DNA of 64,000 nucleotides, from assembly GCA_963920765.1 (NCBI GenBank), contig OY987250.1, positions 310,001-374,000 on the forward strand. Reading direction: 5' to 3'. Of the stretch, positions 62,106-64,000 are shown piece by piece. The position numbers and the translations under genes were made by a program. A model generated the notes under the pieces. It was not told the origin of the DNA and did not search any database. It saw only the letters and a list, made by a program, of their open reading frames with translations. The stretch is from Ulota crispa. Its lineage: Eukaryota > Streptophyta > Bryopsida > Orthotrichales > Orthotrichaceae. Position 1 is the first letter of the stretch; the number at the start of each line of letters is the position of its first letter.

Positions 62106-63006
62106 TATTCTTCCCACTCGTAAATAACGAAACCGCAACTCACGAAGCAAAGCGGAACCACATTATATGAATCTTCGTCTAGCTCGTGGCTCTGGTGCGC
62201 CATGCCACATGTAGCTTATTAATCACCATCGGTCTCAAATGCCGGCAAACAAGCAGCAGCAACTTAATAATATGAAGGGAAGGGAACGTACAATCACGGC
62301 TCCCTCGAGGCTGCAACGTTGAATAGGGTCTTGGAGCAGCTCCGCCGTTCTTCTCCACTAAGTAGTACAGTACAGTACTATAGTATGTAACTGTTCCTAA
62401 ATGTAGGACTTCTCTATCAGGCTACCCGTCGATTCAATATCCTTCTGCTGAAAATTCGGTACTGAATGCTGCCTGCTGCTGCAGCTCCGAGTTTACTAGA
62501 ATTGGAGAGGAGAACATTCAAGGACTTCTCTGTAATCTGGGCCTGCTCTGTGGATTTGGCGCAACCCGGATATCATTCTGAGAATAGGCGAGGCTCTGTT
62601 CAGTTACATATTTACAAACTTTCCTCTTTGCTACATCAACTGATAGTCAACGTGTCAGACGCCCAATTGTCCATAATTTTCCATTCGTACTTGCCAACTG
62701 GTCAACTGCTACCAAATTATGAGTGTATCGCTATGCTAAAATTATAACAAAAATGTGCAATTGCTGTGGGTCCTAAAATAGTGGCCTACATGTCTACTGA
62801 TGCACATAAAATCTTCTGATACTGCTAGAATTATTCAGATTCTGTGGATTTTTCCCATTGAAGTAGTATATATTTACAGTTTCGTAACGCAACTTCCGTG
62901 TGATGGGGTCATCTTTTTAATGCTAATATTGGTGTATTCAGACGTATTTCTGAAAATAGACTGACGATTCTGCATTTGTAATTGTAACACGGTTTTTGTA
63001 ACTTCC
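62106..63006. other. Spacer
   Basis: No gene recognised; a 93-codon frame at 62466-62747 has no known relative. Confidence 0.45.
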
Positions 63007-63350
63007 AAGCTTAGGCCGGGTTCAGACTAGCTACCGGCCGAAAAAAATTCAAACGTGATTGGTTGAAATTTGGTATTCACTTTTTATCCACAGTTGGGTT
63101 CAGACTGCGGGTTTGTCTGGTATTTTCACATCCATCTTCACCATTTTGGGGACCACCATATATAGCCATGTCAGCGGTCAAGATAGTGAAGATTTGGGGC
63201 TTGTTCTAAGGGTGTACCAAACTTGGCCGCCAGAGACACATTCTTGAATGACACGCAATTACACAGAAAAGTTTCTATCGGGCAAAACACCGGACGGGGT
63301 GCCCATTTCCATGTTTCGGCCGGTTGCTAGTTTAAACCAAGCCTAAGCTT
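63007..63350. mobile_element. MITE with AAGCTTAGGC ends
   Basis: Left AAGCTTAGGCCGGGTTCAGA..CTACCGGCCGAAA, right TTTCGGCCGGTTGCTAG..CCAAGCCTAAGCTT: inverted ends of about 35-40 bp with a few mismatches. The subterminal text GGGTTCAGACT occurs again inside at 63094. About 344 bp and non-coding. Confidence 0.75.
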
Positions 63351-63388
63351 AGTATGTGGGGGTTCATTCTTTTCCCCTCTAAATGTTT

Positions 63389-63627
63389 GGAATGCCATAT
63401 TTGTTAAATTGAGAAAACTTGGTTCCCAAATTGAACTTCACCTTAAACCCAAAAAGTTATCTTTAACCAAATTTGAAGGTATCAGATTCAGTTTGAGGCA
63501 CTAAGATTTTTTCCCTTGCAAATTCCTCCTCGCAACACGTGTACCAAAAAAATGTTGCTTAGACCTAGAGACCTTCGGAAATCCCAAATTTGAACATAGT
63601 TCCCAAATTAATGAATATGGCGTTTTG
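63389..63627. mobile_element. MITE with GGAATGCCATATTTGTTAAA ends, copy 3 of 3
   Basis: Ends GGAATGCCATATTTGTTAAA and CCCAAATTAATGAATATGGC. The interior text (GGTATCAGATTCAG, CACTAAGATTTTTTCCCTTG) is shared with copies 1 and 2. It lies only about 40 bases from the preceding MITE. Confidence 0.75.
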
Positions 63628-64000
63628 GCACTTTGGCCTTGATGGGGCTTGTAAATTCCAAGGAGCCTGTCGTCATTGCCGGAATCTGCAGAAAAACTGC
63701 TTTCCGATGCCCCGGAAATGATCGCAGTTACTAGAGCCAAATCGGGAGCCAAATCAGCATTAGCTACATGGAGACCTGGTTCTTATATTTGAGTTTATTT
63801 TTATTTTTTTTTCTAATTTTTGTTTTTCTTTCGACTTTTTTGTTTTGTTTTTGAGTTGATGATTGCGAGAGGATTTCAAAGCCTGTTTGCACATAGTTTT
63901 GATAAACTGGATGAATATGCTATGAGCTAGAGTATGAATTTTTTCAGATGTTATATAAGAGTATAATCAAACATGGAAGTGCTAGGATCTCATGTTTATA
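63628..64000. other. Spacer to the window edge
   Basis: Nothing recognised; T-rich run at about 63790-63850. Confidence 0.5.

Overview
This is eukaryotic nuclear DNA from a streptophyte (plant lineage). Three complete, intron-containing genes give full-length proteins with plant-type sequence: a phospholipid:sterol acyltransferase (PSAT1 type, minus strand, 4331-10185, 15 exons, 646 aa), a Rab5-class small GTPase (RABF2/ARA7 type, plus strand, 40131-42055, 7 exons, 206 aa) and the TRAPP tethering subunit Bet3/TRAPPC3 (plus strand, 49097-51132, 5 exons, 186 aa). All splice sites used are GT-AG and every phase closes. The Rab5 sequence looks bryophyte- or lycophyte-like to me, but I cannot fix the species. 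Gene starts sit in GC- and CT-rich patches; the long spaces between are AT-rich.

Layout: 1-4330, spacer with an HSE-like tandem repeat; 4331-10185, PSAT1, with a TAA-flanked MITE about 360 bp upstream of its start; 11.0-27.8 kb, a gene-poor, AT-rich field of short inverted-repeat elements; 27782-39048, two nested Ty3/gypsy chromoviruses, both coding on the minus strand, one inserted in the other; 39.1-42.7 kb, the Rab5 gene; 43-48 kb, more short elements; 48.6-51.1 kb, TRAPPC3; 51.5-64 kb, mixed DNA with large hairpins, more elements and two weak candidate genes (52882-54221 and 61839-62105).

The most unusual feature is a dispersed family of elements that start CCCCTAAA or CCCTTTAA, end with the inverse, and are bounded on both sides by TTAA while the DNA further out differs. 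Five complete copies have intact TTAA on both sides, two more have one TTAA changed by a base, and others survive as single ends. This is the structural signature of the piggyBac superfamily, which I do not know to be established in land plants. No transposase is visible, so these would be non-autonomous copies. A second strong feature is a 223-bp, nearly perfect palindrome at 51537-51759.

The nested retrotransposons can be dated against each other by eye: the outer LTR pair differs at about 33 of 246 positions and the inner pair at about 12 of 224, as expected if the inner one landed later. Both have matching 5-bp target-site duplications (GTACC outer, TTAAG inner). Both are broken by stops, and the inner one also carries a 200-base assembly gap. 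The two trafficking genes (Rab5 and TRAPPC3) are about 7 kb apart, but nothing suggests they are regulated together.
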